From an uncultured Burkholderiales bacterium (GTDB lineage Bacteria; Pseudomonadota; Gammaproteobacteria; Burkholderiales; Burkholderiaceae_C): 64,000 bases of DNA. The notes under the pieces are model-generated. The model was given only the letters and a program-made list of their open reading frames with translations, searched no databases and was not told the origin of the DNA. Positions 43,715-52,628 of this stretch are shown here, piece after piece (within the stretch, counting starts at the first letter, position 1; every line of letters begins with the position of its first letter). The position numbers were made by a program, and so were the translations under genes. The stretch is from assembly GCA_903871545.1 (NCBI GenBank), contig CAIQHG010000059.1:1-64000 (forward strand), read 5' to 3'.

Positions 43715-45051
43715 TGCATACAAAATTGGGTGAAACGCAGATACTGAAGGCCCTTTACGATTGTGCAGTTAAGGCTGCATTACCCTCGAATGTACTTAAA
43801 AGTTTTTTGCCCAATCCACCTAAAGGCCGCACCCTGGTGCTTGGCGCGGGCAAAGCCGCGGCTTCCATGGCACTTGCCTTAAACGACATTTGGCCCGCTG
43901 ACCGTCCCCTCTCTGGTTTGGTCGTGACGAGGTATGGTCATATTCCTCCATTGGCCCATAAGGGTTGTCGAATTGAGATGATTGAGGCCGCACACCCTGT
44001 GCCTGACGCGGCCGGTGTCCAAGCTTCTGAGAGAATATTGGCCCTAGCTAATGGACTCAGTAAAGATGATTTGGTTATTTGTCTAATATCTGGAGGGGGG
44101 TCTGCTTTGCTTACGCTCCCCGTGGAGGGTTTAAGCTTAGAGGATAAAAGGTCCTTAAATCAGTCACTCTTACAAAGCGGTGCAAATATTCAAGAGATAA
44201 ATTGTGTAAGAAAGCACCTGTCTCAAATTAAAGGTGGAAGGCTTGGTATTGCTTGTGCCCCAGCAAAGTTAGTTTGCTTTGCGATTAGCGACGTTCCAGG
44301 AGACGATCCGTCTGTCATAGCCAGTGGTCCAACCGTTGCAGACCCAACCACTTGCGCTGACGCCGTTGCCATACTATCCAAATACAAAGTTCAGCTTCCC
44401 CCCTCAATACAAGATGCCCTTGTTAATGGATTTTTTGAAACGCCAAAGAAAGGTGAAGCATTTCAGCACTGTGAAGAGGTGCAGCTCATCGCAACCCCTA
44501 AACAGTCTTTAAAAGCTGCGGCCGAGTTGGCAACCTCAATGGGACTTAATGCGTATATTTTGTCTGATGATATGGAGGGCGAGTCTGCAGAGGTTGCAAA
44601 AGTGCATGCGGCAATCGCCAGGGAGGTTGCTAAATCAATCGAGAGCCAAGAGGGATTCCAATTTGGTGCATTCAAACCCCCTTGCGTAATACTCAGTGGG
44701 GGCGAGACCACAGTAACGGTATCCAAAAACCAAAAAGAGGAAACATGCGCCAAAAAAGGGCGCGGCGGAAGAGCGGGAGAGTTTTGTTTAAGTTTGGCCA
44801 AAGAGCTGGCAAGCCAGCAACGTATTTGGGCTCTTGCCGCCGATACAGACGGCATTGACGGTATTGAGTCCAATGCAGGAGCTTACGTCAAGCCTGATAC
44901 GTTAACCAGAGCCAGCTTAATTGGACTAAACACATCTGATTTCTTGGCCAGACATGACTCCTTCACATACTTTGAAGCGTTAGGGGATTTAGTCATGACA
45001 GGTCCAACATATACAAATGTCAACGACTTTCGTGCAATGTTAATTAGGTGA
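43714..45051 (+). CDS. Glycerate 2-kinase (GckA/TtuD type, MOFRL family)
   Basis: A 445-residue kinase forming 2-phosphoglycerate from D-glycerate, formerly called hydroxypyruvate reductase TtuD. The N-terminal DUF4147 domain (about 5-245) has LVLGAGKAAASMA (about 41-53) and LISGGGSALLTLP (about 124-136), and the C-terminal MOFRL domain (about 330-440) has ILSGGETTVTV, GRGGRAGEF and the DTDGIDG motif. Start overlaps the stop of the Bug gene by one base. It links the glyoxylate left by allantoin breakdown, via tartronate semialdehyde and glycerate, to central metabolism; the two enzymes between are not in the window. Confidence 0.93.
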   Translation: MHTKLGETQILKALYDCAVKAALPSNVLKSFLPNPPKGRTLVLGAGKAAASMALALNDIWPADRPLSGLVVTRYGHIPPLAHKGCRIEMIEAAHPVPDAAGVQASERILALANGLSKDDLVICLISGGGSALLTLPVEGLSLEDKRSLNQSLLQSGANIQEINCVRKHLSQIKGGRLGIACAPAKLVCFAISDVPGDDPSVIASGPTVADPTTCADAVAILSKYKVQLPPSIQDALVNGFFETPKKGEAFQHCEEVQLIATPKQSLKAAAELATSMGLNAYILSDDMEGESAEVAKVHAAIAREVAKSIESQEGFQFGAFKPPCVILSGGETTVTVSKNQKEETCAKKGRGGRAGEFCLSLAKELASQQRIWALAADTDGIDGIESNAGAYVKPDTLTRASLIGLNTSDFLARHDSFTYFEALGDLVMTGPTYTNVNDFRAMLIR

Positions 45052-45123
45052 TCCAAGTTTCAAACTTTGTGTAAGATTTGTGTAATCTTGCCCTTAGAAT
45101 GGTGACTACCATTTTGATACTGC

Positions 45124-46671
45124 ATGAATCAATCCCTACTTAGTCTTCGAGGCGTTACCAAAAAATATCCCTTGGTGGTTGCTAACGACCACGTTAGTCT
45201 TGAGGTCGCAAAGGGCGAAATTCACGCTGTGTTAGGCGAGAACGGGGCTGGCAAATCAACCCTCATGAAAATTATTTACGGATCGGTCAAACCCGACGAA
45301 GGAGAGGTTTATTTCAAGGGCAAATTGATTCAAATTAAAAATCCCCAAGAAGCAAGGAGTTTGGGTATTAGCATGGTTTTCCAGCACTTTAATCTTTTTG
45401 AAACTTTAAGTGTTGCTCAAAATGTTTGGTTGGGTTTGAGTAAAGAGCTTAGCTTAAAAGAGGTCTCAAATAAAATAGAAAACATTGCTGGCGAGTACGG
45501 ACTTGATCTAGATCCACTCAGCCCTGTTCACGCCTTAAGCGTGGGCGAGCGTCAAAGAGTTGAGATTATTAGGGCATTGCTTGGCAGTCCACAGTTATTA
45601 ATCTTGGACGAGCCAACTTCCGTTTTAACCCCCCCGGCTGTGGACAAGTTATTTATAGTTCTAAAACGTTTGGCGGCGAACGGATGTAGCATTTTGTATA
45701 TCAGCCACAAACTTCACGAAATTAGATCACTATGTGACACGTGCACAGTGATGCGCGCAGGTCGGGTGAGCGGCGTATGCAAGCCAGCCCAAGAGTCTAA
45801 CGAATCTTTGAGTCGTTTAATGATTGGTGCTGAGCCCATGAGTCTTAAGTATCACTACAATTTACCAGGTCAAACCGTTTTCCGTGTCAACTCTCTTAGC
45901 TTGAAAAAAAGTGATCAATACGGAATTAATTTAGTTGATATAGAGATGGAACTTAAAAGGGGCGAGATTTTAGGTATCGCTGGGGTATCGGGAAATGGTC
46001 AAAGGGAACTACTTTATGTATTGTCTGGAGAGGATACTAGAGCCTTGCCTAGTAGTGTCACTTTAAAAGAGCAAAGCGTGGGGGCGCTAGGCCCCAAGAA
46101 GCGAAGAGTTTTAGGTCTACATTTTGTTCCTGAGGAGCGCTTGGGTAGGGGCGCAGTTCCAGGACTGAGTCTTGCCCATAACGTGCTTTTAACTAGAGAG
46201 GAATCAGTGAATAGGTGGGGCTGGATTGACGACTCACAACTAGCAAAGCAAGCTGCCCAGATTATTGAATCTTTTAACGTTAAATCAAGTGGTCCCCAAG
46301 CACTGGCAGCTTCGCTGTCTGGTGGTAATTTACAGAAATTTATTGTCGGTCGTGAGATCGATGCCAGTCCAGATGTGTTGATAATTTGTCAACCCACGTG
46401 GGGTGTCGACGTGGGTGCTGCTGCATTAATTCGTGCTCAGTTACTCAGACTAAAGGGCGAGGGATGCGCAGTGCTAGTGGTGAGCGAGGAGCTCGATGAG
46501 TTATTGGAAATTTGTGACCGAATTCAAGTGATATCCCAGGGAAGACTATCCCCATCAATAGACAAAAAAGATTCCAGCAAAGAACAAATAGGGGCTTGGA
46601 TGAGTGGTTTGTGGGATGGTTACTCAAATAATGATGTTGGCTCGCCAACGCTCTCTTCATGTTTAAACTAG
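45124..46671 (+). CDS. BMP-type nucleoside ABC transporter, double ATPase
   Basis: A 515-residue protein with two tandem ATPase domains, as in ribose/nucleoside importers (NupO/YufO type). The first domain has Walker A GENGAGKST at about 38-46, ABC signature LSVGERQRVEII and Walker B LILDEPTSVL; the second has a degenerate Walker A GVSGNGQRE (about 294-302), LSGGNLQKFIVGREI and LIICQPTWGVD in place of a Walker B with Asp, typical for this family. First gene of four; two weak inverted repeats (45073-45089, 45098-45113) precede it. It probably imports purine nucleosides or bases. Confidence 0.9.
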   Translation: MNQSLLSLRGVTKKYPLVVANDHVSLEVAKGEIHAVLGENGAGKSTLMKIIYGSVKPDEGEVYFKGKLIQIKNPQEARSLGISMVFQHFNLFETLSVAQNVWLGLSKELSLKEVSNKIENIAGEYGLDLDPLSPVHALSVGERQRVEIIRALLGSPQLLILDEPTSVLTPPAVDKLFIVLKRLAANGCSILYISHKLHEIRSLCDTCTVMRAGRVSGVCKPAQESNESLSRLMIGAEPMSLKYHYNLPGQTVFRVNSLSLKKSDQYGINLVDIEMELKRGEILGIAGVSGNGQRELLYVLSGEDTRALPSSVTLKEQSVGALGPKKRRVLGLHFVPEERLGRGAVPGLSLAHNVLLTREESVNRWGWIDDSQLAKQAAQIIESFNVKSSGPQALAASLSGGNLQKFIVGREIDASPDVLIICQPTWGVDVGAAALIRAQLLRLKGEGCAVLVVSEELDELLEICDRIQVISQGRLSPSIDKKDSSKEQIGAWMSGLWDGYSNNDVGSPTLSSCLN

Positions 46672-47756
46672 AACAGCGACCTAAACCCTCTAAATACTGG
46701 AGCATCGCCTCTCCAGTGATGTCTTTGATCATCACCGTAATACTTGGGACTTGCCTATTTATTTTGCTAGGTAAGGACCCCATTAAGGGGTTGTTGGTTT
46801 TTTTCTGGGAACCTTTAAAAAGCGGTTACGCAATCGGTGAGTTAGTTGTGAAAGCGACTCCTTTGTTAATTATTGCAACGGGTTTGGCGGTTTGTTTTAG
46901 ATCTAACGTTTGGAATATAGGCGCTGAAGGGCAATTCGTTTTAGGGGCAATATTTGCGTCTGGAGTCGCACTCCTTGCTGAGAAAGCGACCTCATCTTGG
47001 ATTTTGGTTCCAATTCTTTTGTCGGGAATCATTGGGGGAATGATTTGGGCAGGTGTGACGGCATTACTAAAAGACAGATTTCATACCAGTGAGATCTTGG
47101 TGAGCTTGATGTTGGTTTATGTGGCAATCATGTTACTTAATTTTTTGGTTTATGGTCCTTGGAAAGATCCAAATGGATATAACTTCCCGCAGACTAAGAC
47201 TTTTGAAGTGGTGACACAAATTCCTAGACTTTTTAAGGGATCAAGGATCAACGTTGGGTTATTTGCGGCGTTGGCGGGTTCTTTGGGTTTATGGATATTT
47301 TTATTTAAAACCAAATTGGGTTTTGCGATGAGAGTAGGTGGCTTGGCCCCTCACGCTGCGCGTTACGCAGGCTTTTCATCAAGTAAAGCTTTGTGGGCTG
47401 CGCTGCTCACCTCAGGGGCTGCGTCCGGTCTTGCGGGGGCTTTAGAGGTGGCTGGCCCAGTTGGTCAATTAACCCCTTTCATTCCAGTTGGTTATGGATT
47501 TGCTGCGATCATAGTGGCCTTTGTGGGCCGCTTGCACCCGGTTGGGATGATTTTTTCCTCTTTACTATTGAGTATGTTCTACATTGGCGGGGAGTTAGCC
47601 CAGTCAAGGCTTGGTCTACCCAAGTCGCTCACAGGAGTCTTTCAGGGTCTTCTTTTATTCACCCTACTGGCTTGCGATGTCTTGATCACTCACAAAATAA
47701 AATATCAAATATCCTTCGGTTCCAAGTCAATCCAGATCGTAAAAGGATCAATTTAG
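46659..47756 (+). CDS. Nucleoside ABC transporter permease, NupP/YufP-like
   Basis: A 365-residue membrane permease with about ten helices, of the BPD-transport-2 family for BMP-type importers. It includes FRSNVWNIGAEGQFVLGAI (about 82-100), the family hallmark, and FGFAMRVGGLAPHAARYAGF type ATPase contact (here about 224-242). It starts inside the last 13 bases of the ATPase gene and its stop abuts the next permease, indicating coupled translation. Confidence 0.9.
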   Translation: MFKLEQRPKPSKYWSIASPVMSLIITVILGTCLFILLGKDPIKGLLVFFWEPLKSGYAIGELVVKATPLLIIATGLAVCFRSNVWNIGAEGQFVLGAIFASGVALLAEKATSSWILVPILLSGIIGGMIWAGVTALLKDRFHTSEILVSLMLVYVAIMLLNFLVYGPWKDPNGYNFPQTKTFEVVTQIPRLFKGSRINVGLFAALAGSLGLWIFLFKTKLGFAMRVGGLAPHAARYAGFSSSKALWAALLTSGAASGLAGALEVAGPVGQLTPFIPVGYGFAAIIVAFVGRLHPVGMIFSSLLLSMFYIGGELAQSRLGLPKSLTGVFQGLLLFTLLACDVLITHKIKYQISFGSKSIQIVKGSI

Positions 47757-48677
47757 ATGGATATCTATGCGCTATTGATCGCATCAACTTTAAACGCGGG
47801 GACGGTGCTGGCGATTGCATCGATTGGACTTTTAATCAATGAACGAGCGGGAGTTATAAACTTGGGTGCAGAGGGCATGATGCTTTGCGCAGCGATTGCT
47901 GGCTTTGCGACAGCAGTGCACACGGGAAGTGACTTGTTGGGTTTTCTTGCCGGAGCGGGGACGGGTGCCTTAATGGCTTTAATTTTTGGGTTGCTTGTCA
48001 TCTATTTGAACACCAATCAATACGCAACAGGTTTAGCGTTAAGTTTATTCGGCGCAGGTTTCTCAGCGTTTGTAGGAGTGAACTACGTACAGGCTAAACT
48101 AGCAGACCGAATTCACTATACAGTGCCTGGTCTAGAAGATATTCCCTTTATAGGACCAGCTTTTTTTCAGCAACACCCTCTGGTATACGGGACAATCATT
48201 TTTGCTGTTTTTTTGGTAGTGTTCTTCAACAAGACAAGAATTGGACTGATTGTGCGCAGTGTGGGCGAGTCCCCCGAGTCAGCTCATGCTTTGGGTTATA
48301 ACGTTAGAACTATAAGAGTTTGGGCGGTCGTAGTAGGTGGAGCGCTATGCGGGTTGTCTGGGGCGTATATCTCTCTCATTTATACGCCGCTTTGGGTCGA
48401 GGGTATGGTGGCTGGGAAGGGTTGGATTGCGCTTGCGCTCACCACCTTCGCAACTTGGAGGCCGATGAGAGTGCTTTTAGGTGCGTATCTGTTTGGAGGG
48501 GTGACGATGTTGCAGTTCCATCTTCAATCTATTGGTATAGATATTGCAAGTCAATTTCTTAGTATGCTACCGTACTTAGCAACTATTGTCGTGTTGGCTT
48601 TGATTTCCAGAAATCCACTTTGGATTAAAATCAATATGCCAGCATCAATTGGAAAGCCTTTCTATCCCGGTAATTAA
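47757..48677 (+). CDS. Nucleoside ABC transporter permease, NupQ/YufQ-like
   Basis: A 306-residue second permease, partner of the preceding one. Its first helix region carries INERAGVINLGAEGMMLCAA (about 27-46), and TRIGLIVRSVGESPESAHALG (about 164-184) is the ATPase contact loop, both family-typical. It begins immediately after the upstream stop codon, and is followed after 28 bases by the binding-protein gene with a good ribosome binding site (AAAGGAAA). Confidence 0.92.
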   Translation: MDIYALLIASTLNAGTVLAIASIGLLINERAGVINLGAEGMMLCAAIAGFATAVHTGSDLLGFLAGAGTGALMALIFGLLVIYLNTNQYATGLALSLFGAGFSAFVGVNYVQAKLADRIHYTVPGLEDIPFIGPAFFQQHPLVYGTIIFAVFLVVFFNKTRIGLIVRSVGESPESAHALGYNVRTIRVWAVVVGGALCGLSGAYISLIYTPLWVEGMVAGKGWIALALTTFATWRPMRVLLGAYLFGGVTMLQFHLQSIGIDIASQFLSMLPYLATIVVLALISRNPLWIKINMPASIGKPFYPGN

Positions 48678-48705
48678 GTGTTATTTTTTTATAAAGGAAA
48701 TTTAA

Positions 48706-49854
48706 ATGAATGATTTGTTAAAAAGTAGATGGATTCAATCTGCTGCAGTGCTAACCCTAGCTGTTTCAGCATTGGTTGCTTGTGGTAAAAAGGATGAGGA
48801 AAAAAAAGACGTTCAGCCAGCAGATGCAGGTAAGACAGAGCCTTTGAAAATAGCGTTTGCCTATGTTGGCCCAGTGGGGGATGGTGGCTGGACTTTCGCA
48901 CATGACAATGGCCGCAAAGCTTTGGAAAAAGAATTTGGCAACAAAATCGCAACATCGTTTGTTGAGAACGTTCCTGAGTCAGCAGATGCTGAGCGCGTAA
49001 TACGCGATTTGGCGACTCAGGGCAATAAGTTGATATTTGGAACAACATTTGGTTACATGGAGCCGATGCTCAAAGTGGTTCCTGACTTTAAAGATGTCAA
49101 GTTTGAGCATGCAACTGGTTACAAGCAAGCTGAGAACATGAGGACCTACGATAGTCGCACGTATGAGGGTGCTTATATGGCTGGGGTGATCGCGGGTAAG
49201 ATGACCAAGAGCAATACGCTTGGCGTGGTCGCCTCCGTCCCCATTCCAGAAGTTATTCGTAACATCAACAGCTTCACACTCGGCGCACAATCCAGCAATC
49301 CTAAAATCAAGACCAAAGTAGTTTGGGTTAACGAGTGGTTTAATCCTCCAAAGGAAACGGAAGCCGCAACTTCCCTCATCAACGCAGGTGCAGACATACT
49401 TTTTCAAAATACGGACTCACCCGCAGTTCTAAAAACTGCAGAGTCTAAAGGTAAGCGTGCATTTGGTTGGGATTCTGATATGACTGCTTACGGTCCAAAA
49501 GCTCATTTGGCCTCCTCCATCATAAACTGGGGCCCTTATTACATCAAAGCAACAAAAGAAGCTTTAGACGGCAAATGGCAAGGCGGTGGACACTCTTGGT
49601 GGGGAGTTAAAGAAGGTGCAATTGATATCGTCTCCATCGCGGCAGACGTGCCCCCAGAGACGAAAGCCAAAATCGATGAAATCAAAAAAGGTTTGTCAGA
49701 TGGATCGTTTGCAATTTGGAAAGGTCCAGTTGTTGACAATAGCGGCAAAACTATTTTAAAGGCCGATGAGGTTGGAGATGATAAATTCTTGTCCGGCGTT
49801 AATTTCTTCGTAAAAGGCGTTGAGGGGAAAGTCCCTGGAAGTGATAAAAAGTGA
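48706..49854 (+). CDS. BMP-family nucleoside-binding lipoprotein
   Basis: A 382-residue lipoprotein of the Bmp/Med/PnrA family that binds purine nucleosides. Lipobox LVAC with Cys26, then a charged linker, and the domain opening KIAFAYVGPVGDGGWTFAHD (about 45-64), the family hallmark with the binding Trp; FVENVPESADAERVIRDLA and GTTFGYMEPM follow. Last gene of the importer operon (ATPase-permease-permease-binding protein), closed by a strong terminator 64 bases later. Confidence 0.93.
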   Translation: MNDLLKSRWIQSAAVLTLAVSALVACGKKDEEKKDVQPADAGKTEPLKIAFAYVGPVGDGGWTFAHDNGRKALEKEFGNKIATSFVENVPESADAERVIRDLATQGNKLIFGTTFGYMEPMLKVVPDFKDVKFEHATGYKQAENMRTYDSRTYEGAYMAGVIAGKMTKSNTLGVVASVPIPEVIRNINSFTLGAQSSNPKIKTKVVWVNEWFNPPKETEAATSLINAGADILFQNTDSPAVLKTAESKGKRAFGWDSDMTAYGPKAHLASSIINWGPYYIKATKEALDGKWQGGGHSWWGVKEGAIDIVSIAADVPPETKAKIDEIKKGLSDGSFAIWKGPVVDNSGKTILKADEVGDDKFLSGVNFFVKGVEGKVPGSDKK

Positions 49855-49917
49855 TTTTGTAGATGCAGCTTTGAATCATAAATCCTTCTAGGTTTGTGAG
49901 CTAAGATGTCACCTTTG

Positions 49918-49950
49918 TGCCCTTGAATTGTTGTGATTCAAGGGCATTTT
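49918..49950 (+). terminator. Rho-independent terminator after the nucleoside importer operon
   Basis: An 11-bp perfect stem TGCCCTTGAAT (49918-49928) / ATTCAAGGGCA (49936-49946) with a 7-base loop, followed by TTTT. The stem is symmetrical and so could also end leftward transcription. Confidence 0.88.
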
Positions 49951-50212
49951 CAATGTGGGCCCACAATCGGCGAACTCCTAACTGCGCAAGTCCTGTCGTA
50001 AGTTGACCACGACAAGCGAAGCGAAAGCGCAACTGCATGAGGGCGATCGAGTGTGCAGAGCCTGGAAATAAAGTGTGAGCCAATGAACAAAAATCGAATC
50101 TGAGGCACTGCTGAACTGGGAGGCTGGGCATTGAGCCAAGACAACTACCTTGCTATTAAATAGCTCATAACAATGTAAACTTCAATAGTCTTTAATTTTT
50201 TGTATCTTCATT
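49951..50212. other. Intergenic region with possible gene remnant
   Basis: This stretch upstream of the adenine deaminase gene is richer in G+C than its surroundings. A minus-strand frame (about 50131 down to 49901) is open for 76 codons and reads like protein in its second half (LRFRFACRGQLTTGLAQLG), but it runs through the terminator hairpin, has no recognisable family and no clear start. It may be the remnant of a lost gene, or chance. No promoter motif stands out. Confidence 0.3.
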
Positions 50213-51262
50213 ATGTTCAAAGTACCCGAAGTAGCGCAAAACCGCTTACCCGATTTATTAAAGTTAATGCCAAAGGCGGAGTTGCATATCCATATAGAAG
50301 GTTCACTTGAGCCAGAGTTGATTTTTAGACTTGCTAAACGCAACAACGTTGCTATTGCTTTCAAATCCATTGAGGAGTTGAGATCCGCCTACGCTTTTAC
50401 TAATTTACAAACTTTTTTAGACATCTACTATGCAGGCGCGAGCGTGTTGATACATGAGCAAGATTTTTATGAAATGGCGTGGGAATACTTTTTAAAGGCG
50501 TCCTCTGACAATGTGGTTCACGCTGAGATTTTTTTTGATCCACAGACGCATACTTCTCGCGGTATTCCAATGAAAACAATCATTGAAGGATTAGCCCGCG
50601 CATGCAGGGATGCCGCTGAAAAACTCCAAATCTCTTCTGCGCTGATTTTGTGTTTTTTAAGACATCTAAGCGAACAAGAGGCCTTTGAAACGTTAGAGCA
50701 AGCTTTACCGTTTAAAGATCATTTTATTGGGGTAGGGTTGGATTCAAGCGAGCTGGGACATCCCCCCGAGAAGTTTGCAGCGGTGTTTGCAAAATGTCGC
50801 GATCTTGGCCTACATCTGGTTGCACACGCCGGCGAGGAGGGACCCATTGAGTACATATGGTCAGCGCTTAAGACACTAGGGGTTGAGAGAATAGATCACG
50901 GTGTTCAATCCTCCAAAGATCCTGATCTGATCAAGTATTTATCTTCCAAACGCATCCCCTTGACCGTTTGCCCGCTCTCCAACGTAAAGCTCAAAGTTTT
51001 TGCCCATTTATCAGAGCATAACATTGGACAAATGCTTGAGAAAGGTTTATGCGTGACTATTAATTCGGATGATCCAGCCTATTTTGGTGGTTATATTAAT
51101 CAAAATTTTATAGAGACGTTTGAAGCCTTAAAACTCGATGCTCATCACGCCTACTCTTTAGCCCATAACAGTTTTGAAGCTAGTTTTGCAAGCGCGGTTC
51201 AAAAGGAGGAGTGGTACCGCGAGCTAGGACAGTGTTTTAAAAGATTTACGGGAAAAGAGTGA
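50213..51262 (+). CDS. Adenine deaminase (adenosine-deaminase-like, type PA0148/Aah1)
   Basis: A 349-residue zinc enzyme of the adenosine deaminase family. Metal ligands H25 and H27 (LHIHIEGSLEP), H205 (VAHAGEEGP, with the catalytic Glu), and the NSDDP Asp pair (D286, D287) are present. The segments GLDSSELGHPPEKFA (about 175-189) and VERIDHGVQSSKDPDLI place it with bacterial and yeast adenine deaminases rather than adenosine deaminases. It would turn adenine into hypoxanthine for xanthine dehydrogenase (not in the window). The flavin monooxygenase gene follows after 31 bases. Confidence 0.88.
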   Translation: MFKVPEVAQNRLPDLLKLMPKAELHIHIEGSLEPELIFRLAKRNNVAIAFKSIEELRSAYAFTNLQTFLDIYYAGASVLIHEQDFYEMAWEYFLKASSDNVVHAEIFFDPQTHTSRGIPMKTIIEGLARACRDAAEKLQISSALILCFLRHLSEQEAFETLEQALPFKDHFIGVGLDSSELGHPPEKFAAVFAKCRDLGLHLVAHAGEEGPIEYIWSALKTLGVERIDHGVQSSKDPDLIKYLSSKRIPLTVCPLSNVKLKVFAHLSEHNIGQMLEKGLCVTINSDDPAYFGGYINQNFIETFEALKLDAHHAYSLAHNSFEASFASAVQKEEWYRELGQCFKRFTGKE

Positions 51263-51293
51263 TTTTTTTAGCTAAATCGCTCTTTATTCATCT

Positions 51294-52616
51294 ATGTCTG
51301 AAGTATTAATTGTTGGCGCAGGTATTGGGGGGCTGTCCGCTGCGATTGCCTTGGGCACTTCGGGGGAGGTTAAGCATCGAGTTTCGGTTGTTGAAAAATC
51401 ATCTGTTTTATCTGATGTGGGAGCAGGAATACAGTTAGGTCCTAATTCAACCACTATATTGATACGCTGGGGTTTGGGGCAAGAGTTAAGTGAATGCGCC
51501 TTTGAGCCAGAAAAATTGCAAGTTATGAGCGCCCTAAGTGGTGTCGAACTGGGGAGTATGAATTTAGGTTCAAGTTTTAGAAAAAAATATGGGGCACCTT
51601 ACTTCACGCTTCATAGGGCCGATCTTCATAAAATGCTTTACTCACGTGTTCTCAAACAAGGGTCAGCCGTTATTGAGCTTAATAAAGAGTTAAATCACTT
51701 TAAGCAGATTCAACAAGGAGTTGAAGTTGAGTTTGTCTCTGGCTCAAAAAATCATCAAACAGTTTTTACGAACGAACAAAACAGAAAGAGTTTCGATGTT
51801 TTGATTGGTGCAGACGGAGTTTGGAGTAGGGTTCGCTCGATTTTGAACGATATGTCTACAAAGAATTTAGCTTATTCTGAGAGCAAGCAGGATCTTTTCA
51901 AACCAGCAGAGTTCTGCGGTGATTTAGCTTATCGCTCACTGGTTTCACAAAAGACGTTACCTAAAAAATTAAGGTTTAATTCAGTACGTGTTTGGCTAGG
52001 TCCTAAAATGCATTTAGTTCAGTACCCTATAAGGGGAGGGGAGTGGTTAAATTCAGTTTTATTTATTGATACTAGAAAGCTGAAAAACAACTCACAATAC
52101 TTGTGTTATTCACAACCAAACTCTAATTTACTGAGTTGGGATATTAAATTAGATCAAACTCAGCTGGGCCTTTTTTTTCAGGAAACAATCAATCAATGTT
52201 GTCCTGAGATTATGGACACAATTAGTGCCCTAGGGCAGTGGCAAGCGTGGCCAATTATGGCAAAAGCGCCATTGCGTAGTGAACTGCAAATGGTTGCGGG
52301 TAGAGTTGCACTGCTAGGGGACGCCGCGCATCCTATGCTTCCCTATTTAGCTCAAGGGGCGGGAATGTCAATAGAGGATGCAGATTCTTTAGGCCGACAA
52401 TTTTCATCACTTAGTGAACAAGACTCAAGGACTATATTGAGCGCTTATGCACAGTTGCGTTGGAGAAGAAACGCATGGGTTCAACAAAGAGCTCTTTTAA
52501 ATCAAAAGGTCTTTCATGCTGAGGGCTTACTAGCTGTTGCAAGGAACAGCTCTCTTCGACTGTTTGGGGATAAACTTCTCAGTATGCCTTGGTTGTATGG
52601 GCATAAAAACATGTAG
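51294..52616 (+). CDS. FAD-dependent monooxygenase, salicylate-hydroxylase-like
   Basis: A 440-residue class A flavoprotein hydroxylase: Rossmann GAGIGGLSAAI near the N-terminus (about 7-17), the second FAD motif GADGVWSRVRS (about 177-187) and the GDAAHPMLPYLAQGAGMSIEDA segment (two pieces, about 342-363). The LGPNSTTILIRWGL stretch is typical of the 3-hydroxybenzoate/salicylate branch. Residues about 150-165 and 190-200 are low in conservation and longer than usual. Its position after adenine deaminase suggests a purine substrate, as for the HpxO-type urate hydroxylase, but this is inference only. Confidence 0.75.
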   Translation: MSEVLIVGAGIGGLSAAIALGTSGEVKHRVSVVEKSSVLSDVGAGIQLGPNSTTILIRWGLGQELSECAFEPEKLQVMSALSGVELGSMNLGSSFRKKYGAPYFTLHRADLHKMLYSRVLKQGSAVIELNKELNHFKQIQQGVEVEFVSGSKNHQTVFTNEQNRKSFDVLIGADGVWSRVRSILNDMSTKNLAYSESKQDLFKPAEFCGDLAYRSLVSQKTLPKKLRFNSVRVWLGPKMHLVQYPIRGGEWLNSVLFIDTRKLKNNSQYLCYSQPNSNLLSWDIKLDQTQLGLFFQETINQCCPEIMDTISALGQWQAWPIMAKAPLRSELQMVAGRVALLGDAAHPMLPYLAQGAGMSIEDADSLGRQFSSLSEQDSRTILSAYAQLRWRRNAWVQQRALLNQKVFHAEGLLAVARNSSLRLFGDKLLSMPWLYGHKNM

Positions 52617-52628
52617 ATTCATTCTTCA

